From Candidatus Woesearchaeota archaeon (GTDB lineage: Archaea; Nanobdellota; Nanobdellia; Woesearchaeales; GW2011-AR4): a stretch of DNA of 23,420 bases. Every line of letters begins with the position of its first letter. Position 1 is the first letter of the stretch. The position numbers and the translations under genes are program-made. The notes beneath the pieces are model-generated. The model did no database searches. It was given only the letters and a program-made list of their open reading frames with translations, and was not told where the DNA came from. The DNA lies in the NCBI GenBank assembly GCA_016185865.1, contig JACPMU010000008.1, positions 1 to 23,420 on the forward strand. Direction: 5' to 3'. Positions 1 through 7,695 of the stretch are shown in pieces.

Positions 1-3000
1 TTGGTTATATAGCCAAGTTGAACAATTGACGCTGCAGTTTGTGCTTCTTCTAGTTCATCTTCTATATCGTTCTTTACAGGCTCTTTCTTCTTGAACTTGA
101 TTGCTCTTTTTATTTCATCCCTATCTAACTTGGTTTTTTGCTGTATTTGCTTTATTATCTCATCTTCATCTGTTGTTGAAATGATGAATTTATTTTCGCT
201 TGTTTCCAATATTTCGGTTTGCTCTTCTGGCTGTTGCTGGATAATTTCGGGTGTTTGTTCGTTTGCTGTATTATCCCCTGACGCATTAGACGTTTGACTT
301 GAATTTTCAGCAACAATCAACACATCTGCTGTTTCTGCTGAACTTGTGCCTGTTGTTGTGCTTGTGCTGCCTGCCGGCTCTAAAATATTGCTTAAGTCTG
401 TCTCCAAGCCAATTTCGCTTATGATGTTTCCCGTCATCGAGTTATTGCTTCCATTTAATGCTGAAGCGTTTGGCGCATCTATCACGCTATTTGATGCAGC
501 GCTTCCTTTTATTTCAATATTTGTCAGCTCGTTTTCCTCGTCTATTGTTGCTATTATTTCGAGTTCGCTTCCAGAATCAAATCTCTTGCTTGTGTAACCT
601 TTTCTGTAAGCGCTTATTATATAGCTGAATACTGCATTTGCTGGCGCAGTATCCTTAACAACAAAGTAATCTTTGGATTTCTCTGCAACGTACAATGCCT
701 TTGTCTTGCCTTCAGGAGTCAAGTAAACGCTATATTCGCCTTCAATTGTTTCCTTGAAGATTGGATCCAAGCTCACGTTTGCAAAGCCGTTTTTAAGTTT
801 GGACCTGCCTTCGTCAATATGCCGAACATCCGGGCTTTCTATTGCATAAAACAGTCTTTGCTCATAATTGTCTGTTCCAACCAAAGCTGATTTCGTGCCT
901 GTGCATACAAATTGCCCATCTGTATCAATAGTGCATAATGTCTTTCCAGTTGCATTGCTTACATTAAATACAATTGCATTCGCTGCTGTTTCCTTAGCTA
1001 CAACTGTCAATGTACTTCCAGGAGATGTTGTGTTGATGCCTACCTTTTGGTTTTCGTCAATCGTTATGACATCTGTTCCTTCTGACCCTAATATAAAGTT
1101 TGAGCCTGAGCCTATTGTGTTTATCCTGAATATTGTGCTTCCTGCGTAATTAAATGTTGCTCTGCCATAAAATCCAGTTGGCGTATTGCCCCATGCCTGC
1201 ATTACCTGCTCTGTGGCTATATTGCTGAAAATATCAAGTTTTGCAGATGGGTCTGTTGTGTTAATCCCGACATTTCCGCTTGATGCAACAAACAAATCCC
1301 CATGGCCTCCTGAATGCGAAACATTGAGAGTTCCTATTACATGAAGTGTTTGCGAAGGCGCTGCCGTCCCGATGCCGACATTTCCGGAAGGGCTAATAAG
1401 CATACGTATTCCGCTTGTGCCCGAAGTGTCGTAAGTCCAGAAACGCAATGTCCCTGCGTCTGCATCAAAAGGGTTGGAGGTGGCGGCATCAATCTGCGCA
1501 ACTTGGTTATTATTGCTTGGCGCCTGAACATTATAGAAAAGAAGGCCTCCGGCAGGCAAGTTTTCCCCTGTCCTGTTGCCTATGAGTTCTATAAAAGCCG
1601 TGTCGCCGTCGGCGGCACTGTCTGAAATCATTAATTCGGAACTTCCGCTTTTAGATGAAGTTGTCCCTATGCCGACGTTGCCGCTCGTTGAATTGACAAA
1701 AAACACATTCTGTCCAGATTCGTTTGTAACCCTAAACCCACCTTGCGCGCCAGAGCCGTTGACATGTAAAGTGTTTAATGGTGCAGTTGTTCCGATGCCG
1801 ACGTTGCCGGAACTATCAATTCTCATTCTTTCAATGTTGTTTCCTCCTCCATCATCTGTTAAAAATGTAAGAGCGCCTTTATTAAAGCCTCCATCTACCA
1901 AGGTAGTAATCCCAGCAAGATAATTATTGGTATAAGTAGTACCTGTTAAATTCTGCTGCACGAAATATATAGTTGCAGCCGCATTACCATCACTAATATT
2001 AACTCCAGAAAATGTCAACCCCGGCCCTTTCCCCAATGTCCCCTCAATAGTCAGCATTGTAAAATCGGGATTATTTTGTATGCGATTTGTATTCGAAGTT
2101 CCGATGGCAACATTGCCATAGCTTCCATTCACAAACAAGACATTGCTTAAATTGATACTTCTTCCATCAGTTCCAGAAGCAGTTTGCAATAAGTAATTTG
2201 GATTTGCCGTCCCGATGCCGACGTTGCCGGAGGAGTCAATTCTCACTGCTTCAGCCACGCCTCCTCCAGGGGCTCTTGTGGAGAAAGCTAGTGCTCCAGA
2301 GTCATTAGTGACTCCCCTCAACGCAGAAATCTGTGCTACGTTGGATGCTTGTGTAGAGTTTATGTGTATGAAGCTCACCGAGCCTATATTGCCTGCTTCT
2401 GCAACATCTCGTGAAGCCAGCTCTATTACTGACTGACTCAAAGTTCCATTTGATTCCATTGTCAGGACTCTTCCCAGGAAGCTTCCTTTGTTGGGGCTCG
2501 TTGTTCCTATGCCGATATTGCCTGACGTATTATCCACAAAAAAGATATTGCTGGTTTGCCCAATTGAAAAGTTGCCGGTAAAATTAGCTTTTCCTTTGAC
2601 ATCAAGAGTTGTCGCAGGCGATGTGGTTCCAATGCCGACTTTTCCAGAGCTGTCAATTATAAACCTGTTTCCATCGCCAGCTGCGGTTGCAGAAACCATA
2701 AAAGGAGTGTTTCCATCAGCAGCTATTTCAAGTCTTGCATCTGGAGATGTATCATTGATGCCTACAAAACCATTGCTGTCAATAACCATGCTTGTGCCTG
2801 TGGCATCATCAGAATTTTTTGTCCTAAAGTACATAAACTCATTTGGATTGTAAAGAATCAGGCTGTCCTGGTCAGCGCCAGTGTCGCTTATCCTTATAAG
2901 TGCCCTTTCAGTATTAGCTTCATCAAGGAAGCTTAATTTTGCCGCAGGACCTATTATGTCAATCCTTGAAGCATTAATGTTGGTGGCATTTAAGGAACCG

Positions 3001-6000
3001 TAAGCTGTAACGCTTCCAGCAACTGTCAATAATTGGGTTGGTGAAGTCGTCCCAATCCCAACATTGCCAGAGCTTCCATTCACATAAAGCACATTGCTTA
3101 AGTTGACGCTTCTTCCGTCTGTTCCAGAAGCGACTTGCAAGAGATAGTTTGGATTGGTTAAACCGATTCCTACACTTCCAGAGCTTGTCGCAAAATAAGC
3201 ATTTCCTGTTGTGTTGATTGAAGAAGCGTTTAAGCTTCCGCTAACTCTTACACTTCCAACAACTTCTAACTTGTCGCTTGGAGTATTGCTTCCTTTTCCA
3301 ATGGCCAATTGACCGTTTTGATCTAATATCATTTGATAAGCCGCATTCGTTCTAAAGTACATGGCTGAATTGCCTTCCACAGCAAGTATTAAGTTTGAAC
3401 CTCCGCTGCTTGGAGTTCTTACATAGGAATTTCCAGCTCCGTCATTTAAAAGCTCAATATAATCGCTATTTGAACCTATGGCTCTTATTGGCCCGCCGCT
3501 GACATTTAATCCTCCTGTGATATTAACACCACCTATAACATTTAATTTTCCGTTTGGACTGCTTGTTCCAATCCCTACATTCCCGCTTGAATCAATCGTC
3601 AATCTCTGGTTTCCGCCTGGAGAAATACTTGCTCCTGTTTGATTCACTTCAAAAATTTTAGAGCCAGTTGTATTCACAATCCTGAACTTGTCAGCAGTAA
3701 TTGCGCCATCTGCCCCGAAACTATTTCCTCTTAAGTAATGTGTTCTGATTTCTTCTGGAGTTAATAATCTCTTGTAAATTTTGATTTCATCCATTGTCCC
3801 ATTAAAAAACCTTGCTGCAGTTCCGCTTCCGCCTATTTGCCAGCTGGTTGTAGGCTCTGGGAAAGTTATTTGGTTGTCTGCTACTCCATCCAGTGCGCCA
3901 TCTATGTAGATTTTGGCGTTTCCATTTGTGGAGTTGAAAGAGTCAAATGTAGCAACCACATGGTGCCATTCGTTTAATGTCATTCTTGTTGTAGTAACTG
4001 AAACAGATGTAGGAAACTGCCAAGTGTTTATGCTGGTTTCTGTTGAAATTCCAAACCTAAAAAATTCATTAGTTTCATCCACCAAAATGTATTTCAGGGT
4101 TCCGCTGCTGTCACGCAGGTTTATCCACGCCTCAATTGAAAAGTCGGATGTATTTGTAATCCAGTTAGATGCGCTTTTTGTTCCCAAATCAATGTAATCG
4201 TTTGTATTGTTGTTGAACAAGCATCCAGTGCCATACTTGCCTTGGGATACATTGCAGTTAATCCCTCCCTGCAAGATTCCGTCATTCCCGTAAGGGCTTC
4301 TGTCAAACTGTGTGCTTCCATTCGGAGCATTGAACGGCAAATATAAAACCAAATCGTCATCAGTTCCGTAAACCGGCTGCCATAAGCTCTGGTTTTCCGC
4401 AAGGTAAATGCTGTTGCCGATGCTTATGTTGCCTGTTATGTTTACAGAGCCAGCTACTGTCAGCTTATGGGCTGGGTTTGTTGTGCCGATGCCGACGTTG
4501 CCAGAATTTACCGCAAAATAAGCATTGCCTGTTACGTTAATAGAGGATGTATTTATTGCTCGATTGCTTGTAAGGCTTCCAGTCACAATCAGGTTTCCGA
4601 TGTCAGTGCCGCCTTCATTTTCAATAATCAAAGTTTGTGCTGCATTTCTTGTTATAGAAACATCAGCAGTTGAGCCAGCTGCGCCCCATTGAACTCTTCC
4701 CCCATCAATGAAAATGTTTCCTCCAAGATTGACTCCTGACTGGGCGTTGTTTGTGTTCAGCGTAGCAGTGCCGCTGACATGCAATGCTGAAACAGGCGCG
4801 CTTGTCCCAATACCAACCCTGCTGCCATTCACAAACAAAGTGTTGTTTATTATTAATCTTTCAGTTGCATTTATTGATGTTGCGTTTATTGAATTTGCGC
4901 TTATGCTTCCGACAACTGTTAATGTGTTGTAAGGCGCTGTTGTTCCGATGCCGACGCTGCCGCTTGAAGCAACAAACAAATCACCGCTTCTTCCGGGATT
5001 GGAAACATTCAAAGTTCCTGCAACTTGTAATGTTTGAATTGGTTTTGTTGTATTAATTCCTACCTGACCTTCTGTTGCATTTATGGTCATCCTTACATTA
5101 TTTTCTGTTAAGAATTGCAAATTAACAAGCTGATTTGAACCTATTCCAAACCTTTGTCCTCCATTCAAATCAATTACTCCATATTGTGTGCCTTGATTTT
5201 GGAATGAAATCAGAGTTGGATTGTTGTTGCCAACGTCATTAATGGCTACTATATTGCTGTTGCTTCCGTTATATACTGTAAAAAATGCAGTTCCTGATGG
5301 GTTTACTGCCGATATATTTCCTCTAACTGTTAAAGTTTGAACTGGCGTCGTCGTCCCGATGCCGACTTTGCCTGATTGAGTTGCCAAAAACGCATTCCCG
5401 GAAACATTTAATGTTGAGGCATTTATTCCGCCGGCAACATCAAGCTCTGTTGCAGGATTTGTTTTTCCTATGCCCACTTTTGCAGAGCTTGTCGCAAAAT
5501 AAGCATTGCCTGTTGTGTTGATTGAAGAAGCGTTTAACGTTCCAGCAACAGTAACAGCTCCAATTACTTCCAGCTTGTTTTGCGGTCCTGTGGTTCCAAT
5601 GCCGACGTTGCCGCCAGCAGTAACTATAAAATCAGTATTTGCGTTCTTGACATGGAATGTGCCTGAAGGAGATGATGTGTTGATGCCTACAAAACCTGCA
5701 GCATCAATATATACTCTGGTAAATCCTGAACCTGTAGTCTGCAGCTGGATATCATCAGCAGCCCTTATTGCTGTCACTCCAGCCCCTGTGTTGTCAAAAG
5801 AGATATAATTGCTGGCTGCAGTATTTGAGCGTATAGTTAATGTGCTGTCTCCAACAATTTCATCATCGACACGCAAATTACCACCAGTATTAATATGCAC
5901 TAAATCAGTTGGTGCTGATGTCCCAATTCCAACCCTGCTTCCATTGACAAATAAAGTGTTGTTGATGATTAGCCTTTCAGTTGCATTAATTGAAGTTGCA

Positions 6001-6908
6001 TTAATTGAATTCGCGCTTATGGAGCCAACAACTGTTAATGTGTTGTAGGGTGATGTTGTTCCAATCCCAACACTTCCACTTGAAGTTGCAAAATAAGCAT
6101 TGCCTGTTGTGTTGATTGAGGAAGCGTTTAAAGTTCCAGAAATGCCAGCAGAGCCAACAACTGTTAATGTGTTGTAGGGAGATGAGGTGCCGATTCCCAC
6201 CAGCCCGAAAGAAGGCGCCATTATAATGTTGCCGGTTGTTCCGTTTACAATGAACAAAGCAGATGTCCTGTTCTCAACAATGAAGTCCTGGGCTGCATAA
6301 ACCGATGGAAATAAGAATATTGAGAATAGGATTAATGTAAACAAAACCGAAAGATTTTTATAGTTGTCAATAATAATATGCTCTACAGTGTGAGATTCGG
6401 CAATTTCCGAATCCAATAAGAATTTGTGTGAAACTCCTCTTAGCCAAAAAGGAACTTTGTCCAGACTACGTGTCTGCTCTTTTCTTTTTTCTTCTATTAT
6501 TGATTTAGATTCTTTATCTGTGTATAAGTGTGAGCGCGGCGGGATTTCCGAACCATTTTCGAACCCGCATCCTCCTCTTAGCCAAAAAGGAACTTTGTCC
6601 GTTAAGCTACGCGCCCTTTCCACTGCACCTAAGCCGGAATCATTAAAAAGATATTTAAATAAGTATTGGTTTAAGGAACTAATCCGGGTAGGAATCAGAT
6701 CTTGTTTGGGTGCTATGGCTTGGCTATGGAGCCCGTTTTCTTCTTTTTTATTTTTAATTAAAAAGCAGATTAAAATTATGAATGCTAAAACAGACAAAAT
6801 ACTATTTCTGTTCTCAACAATGAAGTCCTGGGCTGCGAAGGCTGCTGTAGACAAAACTATCAAAAATACAATCAGTGCAAGCATTGAGACTATCCTTTTA
6901 TTTCTCAT
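1..6908 (-). CDS. Giant fibre-like surface protein A (LamG + VGIGTTSP repeats), 3' end beyond window
   Basis: The frame from ATG 6906-6908 has no stop down to base 1, about 2,300 codons, so the C-terminus lies outside the window. The ATG overlaps the upstream RHH stop (ATGA). In order: a signal peptide (hydrophobic segment ending AAFA), the motif AQDFIVENR, a ~150-codon tRNA-derived leader segment, a second hydrophobic segment ending VYAAQDFIVENR, many ~40-residue repeats of the type GNVGIGTTSPYNTLTVVG, a LamG/concanavalin-like domain (about 4360-3730, from DDLVLYLPF to DEIKIYKR), more repeats, then a C-terminal domain (about 950-590, with FANVSLDPIFKETIEGEYSV and LYVAEKSKDYFVV) like one found at the end of bacterial tail-fibre-type proteins, and a low-complexity charged tail. 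Probably exported, forming a trimeric beta-spiral adhesin or cell-surface fibre (inference from repeat type). Sequons (NxS/T) are abundant. Whether the tRNA-derived segment is translated is uncertain. Confidence 0.8.
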   Translation of the reverse strand, partial: MRNKRIVSMLALIVFLIVLSTAAFAAQDFIVENRNSILSVLAFIILICFLIKNKKEENGLHSQAIAPKQDLIPTRISSLNQYLFKYLFNDSGLGAVERARSLTDKVPFWLRGGCGFENGSEIPPRSHLYTDKESKSIIEEKRKEQTRSLDKVPFWLRGVSHKFLLDSEIAESHTVEHIIIDNYKNLSVLFTLILFSIFLFPSVYAAQDFIVENRTSALFIVNGTTGNIIMAPSFGLVGIGTSSPYNTLTVVGSAGISGTLNASSINTTGNAYFATSSGSVGIGTTSPYNTLTVVGSISANSINATSINATERLIINNTLFVNGSRVGIGTSAPTDLVHINTGGNLRVDDEIVGDSTLTIRSNTAASNYISFDNTGAGVTAIRAADDIQLQTTGSGFTRVYIDAAGFVGINTSSPSGTFHVKNANTDFIVTAGGNVGIGTTGPQNKLEVIGAVTVAGTLNASSINTTGNAYFATSSAKVGIGKTNPATELDVAGGINASTLNVSGNAFLATQSGKVGIGTTTPVQTLTVRGNISAVNPSGTAFFTVYNGSNSNIVAINDVGNNNPTLISFQNQGTQYGVIDLNGGQRFGIGSNQLVNLQFLTENNVRMTINATEGQVGINTTKPIQTLQVAGTLNVSNPGRSGDLFVASSGSVGIGTTAPYNTLTVVGSISANSINATSINATERLIINNTLFVNGSRVGIGTSAPVSALHVSGTATLNTNNAQSGVNLGGNIFIDGGRVQWGAAGSTADVSITRNAAQTLIIENEGGTDIGNLIVTGSLTSNRAINTSSINVTGNAYFAVNSGNVGIGTTNPAHKLTVAGSVNITGNISIGNSIYLAENQSLWQPVYGTDDDLVLYLPFNAPNGSTQFDRSPYGNDGILQGGINCNVSQGKYGTGCLFNNNTNDYIDLGTKSASNWITNTSDFSIEAWINLRDSSGTLKYILVDETNEFFRFGISTETSINTWQFPTSVSVTTTRMTLNEWHHVVATFDSFNSTNGNAKIYIDGALDGVADNQITFPEPTTSWQIGGSGTAARFFNGTMDEIKIYKRLLTPEEIRTHYLRGNSFGADGAITADKFRIVNTTGSKIFEVNQTGASISPGGNQRLTIDSSGNVGIGTSSPNGKLNVIGGVNITGGLNVSGGPIRAIGSNSDYIELLNDGAGNSYVRTPSSGGSNLILAVEGNSAMYFRTNAAYQMILDQNGQLAIGKGSNTPSDKLEVVGSVRVSGSLNASSINTTGNAYFATSSGSVGIGLTNPNYLLQVASGTDGRSVNLSNVLYVNGSSGNVGIGTTSPTQLLTVAGSVTAYGSLNATNINASRIDIIGPAAKLSFLDEANTERALIRISDTGADQDSLILYNPNEFMYFRTKNSDDATGTSMVIDSNGFVGINDTSPDARLEIAADGNTPFMVSATAAGDGNRFIIDSSGKVGIGTTSPATTLDVKGKANFTGNFSIGQTSNIFFVDNTSGNIGIGTTSPNKGSFLGRVLTMESNGTLSQSVIELASRDVAEAGNIGSVSFIHINSTQASNVAQISALRGVTNDSGALAFSTRAPGGGVAEAVRIDSSGNVGIGTANPNYLLQTASGTDGRSINLSNVLFVNGSYGNVAIGTSNTNRIQNNPDFTMLTIEGTLGKGPGLTFSGVNISDGNAAATIYFVQQNLTGTTYTNNYLAGITTLVDGGFNKGALTFLTDDGGGNNIERMRIDSSGNVGIGTTAPLNTLHVNGSGAQGGFRVTNESGQNVFFVNSTSGNVGIGTTSSKSGSSELMISDSAADGDTAFIELIGNRTGENLPAGGLLFYNVQAPSNNNQVAQIDAATSNPFDADAGTLRFWTYDTSGTSGIRMLISPSGNVGIGTAAPSQTLHVIGTLNVSHSGGHGDLFVASSGNVGINTTDPSAKLDIFSNIATEQVMQAWGNTPTGFYGRATFNYAGSTIFRINTIGSGSNFILGSEGTDVITIDENQKVGINTTSPGSTLTVVAKETAANAIVFNVSNATGKTLCTIDTDGQFVCTGTKSALVGTDNYEQRLFYAIESPDVRHIDEGRSKLKNGFANVSLDPIFKETIEGEYSVYLTPEGKTKALYVAEKSKDYFVVKDTAPANAVFSYIISAYRKGYTSKRFDSGSELEIIATIDEENELTNIEIKGSAASNSVIDAPNASALNGSNNSMTGNIISEIGLETDLSNILEPAGSTSTTTGTSSAETADVLIVAENSSQTSNASGDNTANEQTPEIIQQQPEEQTEILETSENKFIISTTDEDEIIKQIQQKTKLDRDEIKRAIKFKKKEPVKNDIEDELEEAQTAASIVQLGYIT
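6268..6296. repeat. 29-bp direct repeat, downstream copy (pair with 6808-6836)
   Basis: This copy is identical over 29 bases to 6808-6836 and lies in the same orientation, offset exactly 540 bp (180 codons). On the minus strand it encodes AAQDFIVENR directly after a hydrophobic segment. The pair brackets the tRNA-derived leader of gene A. It could be a duplication made by insertion, or a conserved mature N-terminus shared by two paralogs that have been joined. Confidence 0.9.
6434..6462 (-). repeat. E1 core repeat, unit 2 copy (identical to 6572-6600)
   Basis: 29 bases are identical to 6572-6600 in the same orientation, with start-to-start spacing of 138 bp. The core covers the second half of the D arm and the whole anticodon arm: imperfect inverted arms (CCTTT/AGAGG) around a 7-nt centre. 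That layout resembles a tyrosine-recombinase core site placed on a tRNA anticodon loop. Confidence 0.85.
6531..6616 (-). tRNA. tRNA-like gene with 13-nt T-loop insertion (anticodon GGC by fold)
   Basis: A full 7-bp acceptor stem is present (GGGCGCG/CGCGCTC, one G-U pair), followed by discriminator A with no encoded CCA. The D arm is GCTT/AAGT, the anticodon stem CCTTT/AGAGG has a 7-nt loop TTGGCTA, the variable region has 5 nt, and the T stem is GCGGG/CCCGC. The T loop is 20 nt instead of 7. Removing 13 nt at 6545-6557 restores the canonical TTCGAAT and a 73-nt tRNA. The insertion can form a 4-bp helix (TTCG/CGGA) with 3-nt bulges, as in relaxed archaeal bulge-helix-bulge introns. The GGC anticodon would read alanine codons, but position 37 is T and the alanine-type G3-U70 pair is absent (a G2-U71 pair is seen). 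It may therefore be a tRNA-derived relic, not a working tRNA. Confidence 0.5.
6572..6600 (-). repeat. E1 core repeat, unit 1 copy
   Basis: This is the first copy of the 29-base E1 core, inside the tRNA-like fold. It is completely different in sequence from the E2 core although both sit at the same position of the same tRNA-like scaffold. Confidence 0.85.
6651..6669 (-). promoter_or_regulatory. TATA/BRE-like box before the E1 tRNA
   Basis: On the minus strand an ACCAATACTT-type element is followed by ATTTAAATAT, about 35 nt ahead of the tRNA 5' end. This suits archaeal tRNA transcription with a short 5' leader. A closely similar ACCAATATTTAAATG sequence lies downstream of E2 (14844-14858). 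Confidence 0.45.
6808..6836. repeat. 29-bp direct repeat, upstream copy (pair with 6268-6296)
   Basis: This upstream copy sits just after the signal peptide of gene A, in the same reading frame as the downstream copy. The sequences outside the 29 bases diverge at once on both sides, so the repeat is sharply bounded. Confidence 0.9.
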
Positions 6909-7042
6909 TTTTTGCCCTTCTCCCTTAAATCGCTAAGAATCAGGCTCTTGATGTACTCTGACTTATCGACTCCCAATGAGGCTGCAACTTCCAAAATCAG
7001 GTCATCCAGCTTTTTTGGAATTGTAAACCTTATTTCAGGCAT
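6905..7042 (-). CDS. Ribbon-helix-helix (RHH) protein 2, 45 aa
   Basis: This is a small CopG/Arc-like DNA-binding protein, beginning MPEIRFTIPKKLDDLI and ending DLREKGKK. The short N-terminal beta strand (EIRFTIP) followed by two helices (LDDLILEVAASLG, SEYIKSLILSDLR) is the RHH pattern; such proteins dimerise and bind palindromic operators. Its ATG overlaps the end of RHH 1 by 8 bases, and its TGA overlaps the ATG of giant gene A (ATGA). The three genes should therefore be translationally coupled, with RHH 1 and 2 probably regulating the operon (inference). Confidence 0.85.
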   Translation of the reverse strand: MPEIRFTIPKKLDDLILEVAASLGVDKSEYIKSLILSDLREKGKK

Positions 7043-7178
7043 TTTTCCTCTTGTGCTTTCTCAGATCCCGCAATACAAGGCTCTTGATGTATTGCGACTT
7101 GTCAACTCCAAGGCTTTCAGCTGTCTCAGAAATCAGCTTGTCAAGATTATTTGGGGTTGAAAACCTTACTTCCGGCAT
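7035..7178 (-). CDS. Ribbon-helix-helix (RHH) protein 1, 47 aa
   Basis: First gene of the gene A operon, starting MPEVRFSTPNNLDKLI and ending LRKHKRKNA. It is a clear paralog of RHH 2 next to it, with strand EVRFSTP, helix LDKLISETAESLG and helix KSQYIKSLVLRDLR. Tandem RHH genes may form a heterodimeric repressor. The operator-like repeats at 7195-7228 lie directly upstream, which suggests autoregulation. No toxin gene of the usual RHH toxin-antitoxin type is adjacent; the partner gene is a giant surface protein. Confidence 0.85.
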   Translation of the reverse strand: MPEVRFSTPNNLDKLISETAESLGVDKSQYIKSLVLRDLRKHKRKNA

Positions 7179-7194
7179 TTTGGATTAAAAATGG

Positions 7195-7256
7195 ACTAAA
7201 TATGTAGTATATATGTACTAAATAAGGAGTCTAATGAGGCAACTAATATATAAATG
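7195..7256 (-). promoter_or_regulatory. Promoter and RHH operator-like repeats
   Basis: On the minus strand the TATA box CATTTATATATT lies at 7246-7256. Downstream are an inverted repeat TAGTA-N6-TACTA (7205-7220) and two direct ACTAAATA copies (7195 and 7217) spaced 22 bp, two helical turns. The repeats sit at or just after the predicted transcript start, a normal place for an RHH repressor. Confidence 0.55.
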
Positions 7257-7305
7257 TTACTATTTTGTATACTAGTTTAAGAAATACAAATCAAATATAG
7301 AAGAG

Positions 7306-7566
7306 TCACTCCAGATGAAACACCACATTGCCATCAGCAGTCATTAAGAAGGATGTCGAGCTTTTTGCTGTTATGTTGGCAGTGCCTGCAACATGAAGCC
7401 TGCTTGACGGATTGCTTTGGTTTATTCCAACATTCCCGCTTGAAGCGACAAACAAATCTCCGTTTCTTCCTAGCTGTGTTACATTTAAAATCCCCTTAAA
7501 TGTTAACGTTTGTGTAAGAGTAGTAGCCCCTATGCCGGCTCTGCCTTTTTTAAGTGGTAACGATTG
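7306..7566 (-). pseudogene. 3' remnant of a giant fibre-protein paralog
   Basis: The minus-strand frame reads ...GIGATTLTQTLTF, GRNGDLFVASSGNVGIN, then NPSSRLHVAGTANITAKSS and ends MTADGNVVFHLE with stop at 7306-7308. It matches the last ~80 codons of gene B nearly residue for residue. Upstream it meets a TAA (7567-7569) and has no start codon. The preceding bases still resemble the family weakly in another frame. It is best read as a broken paralog or an unexpressed 3' cassette. Together with the 3' end of gene B it flanks the 56-aa gene and the metallopeptidase gene. Confidence 0.8.
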
Positions 7567-7663
7567 TTAACTTTGCACCCTTTTACCGATGATAACTTTG
7601 CCGAAATTGCCGATTACGAATTTAACAAATAGCATTGTTTTATATTCTTCAGTATAGAAATCC

Positions 7664-7671
7664 TTATATAG
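7664..7671 (+). promoter_or_regulatory. TATA box of the 56-aa gene
   Basis: The sequence TTATATAG lies 25-32 bases ahead of the ATG at 7696, the spacing expected of a leaderless archaeal transcript. Confidence 0.5.
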
Positions 7672-7695
7672 CCATAATGTCCTTTTTAGGCAGAA

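Larger units (their letters stand above)
6384..6616 (-). other. tRNA-derived tandem element E1 (at 5' end of gene A)
   Basis: The element has two homologous units. Unit 1 (6531-6616) folds as a tRNA. Unit 2 (about 6384-6462) repeats the anticodon arm exactly and then continues with a related but diverged 3' part ending in TCACACTGTA. Unit 2 contains a perfect hairpin, GATTCGG/CCGAATC at 6394-6413. The two units share a TTCGGAAAT block and a CTCACACT block. A TATA-like box (6651-6660) lies about 35 nt ahead of the tRNA. The gene A frame is open through all of it. A homologous element with a different core, E2, is at 14875-15092. Confidence 0.75.

Noticed and set aside
4121..4402. Minus-strand 93-codon ORF inside gene A
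   Set aside because: Out of frame with the LamG domain of gene A, which is well supported there.
91..6048. Many plus-strand ORFs of 60-170 codons across 1-6936 and 8827-14829
   Set aside because: They are antisense shadows of the giant genes; their recurrent VVPMPTLP-like peptides are the reverse complement of the VGIGTTSP repeat codons.
6268..6836. Classical insertion sequence with target-site duplication
   Set aside because: The 29-bp repeats are too long for a usual target duplication, there are no terminal inverted repeats, and no transposase lies inside.
6424..7160. Plus-strand ORFs of 170 and 82 codons at 6424-7160
   Set aside because: They are antisense to the tRNA element and to the two RHH genes, which show clear family patterns and coupled overlaps.
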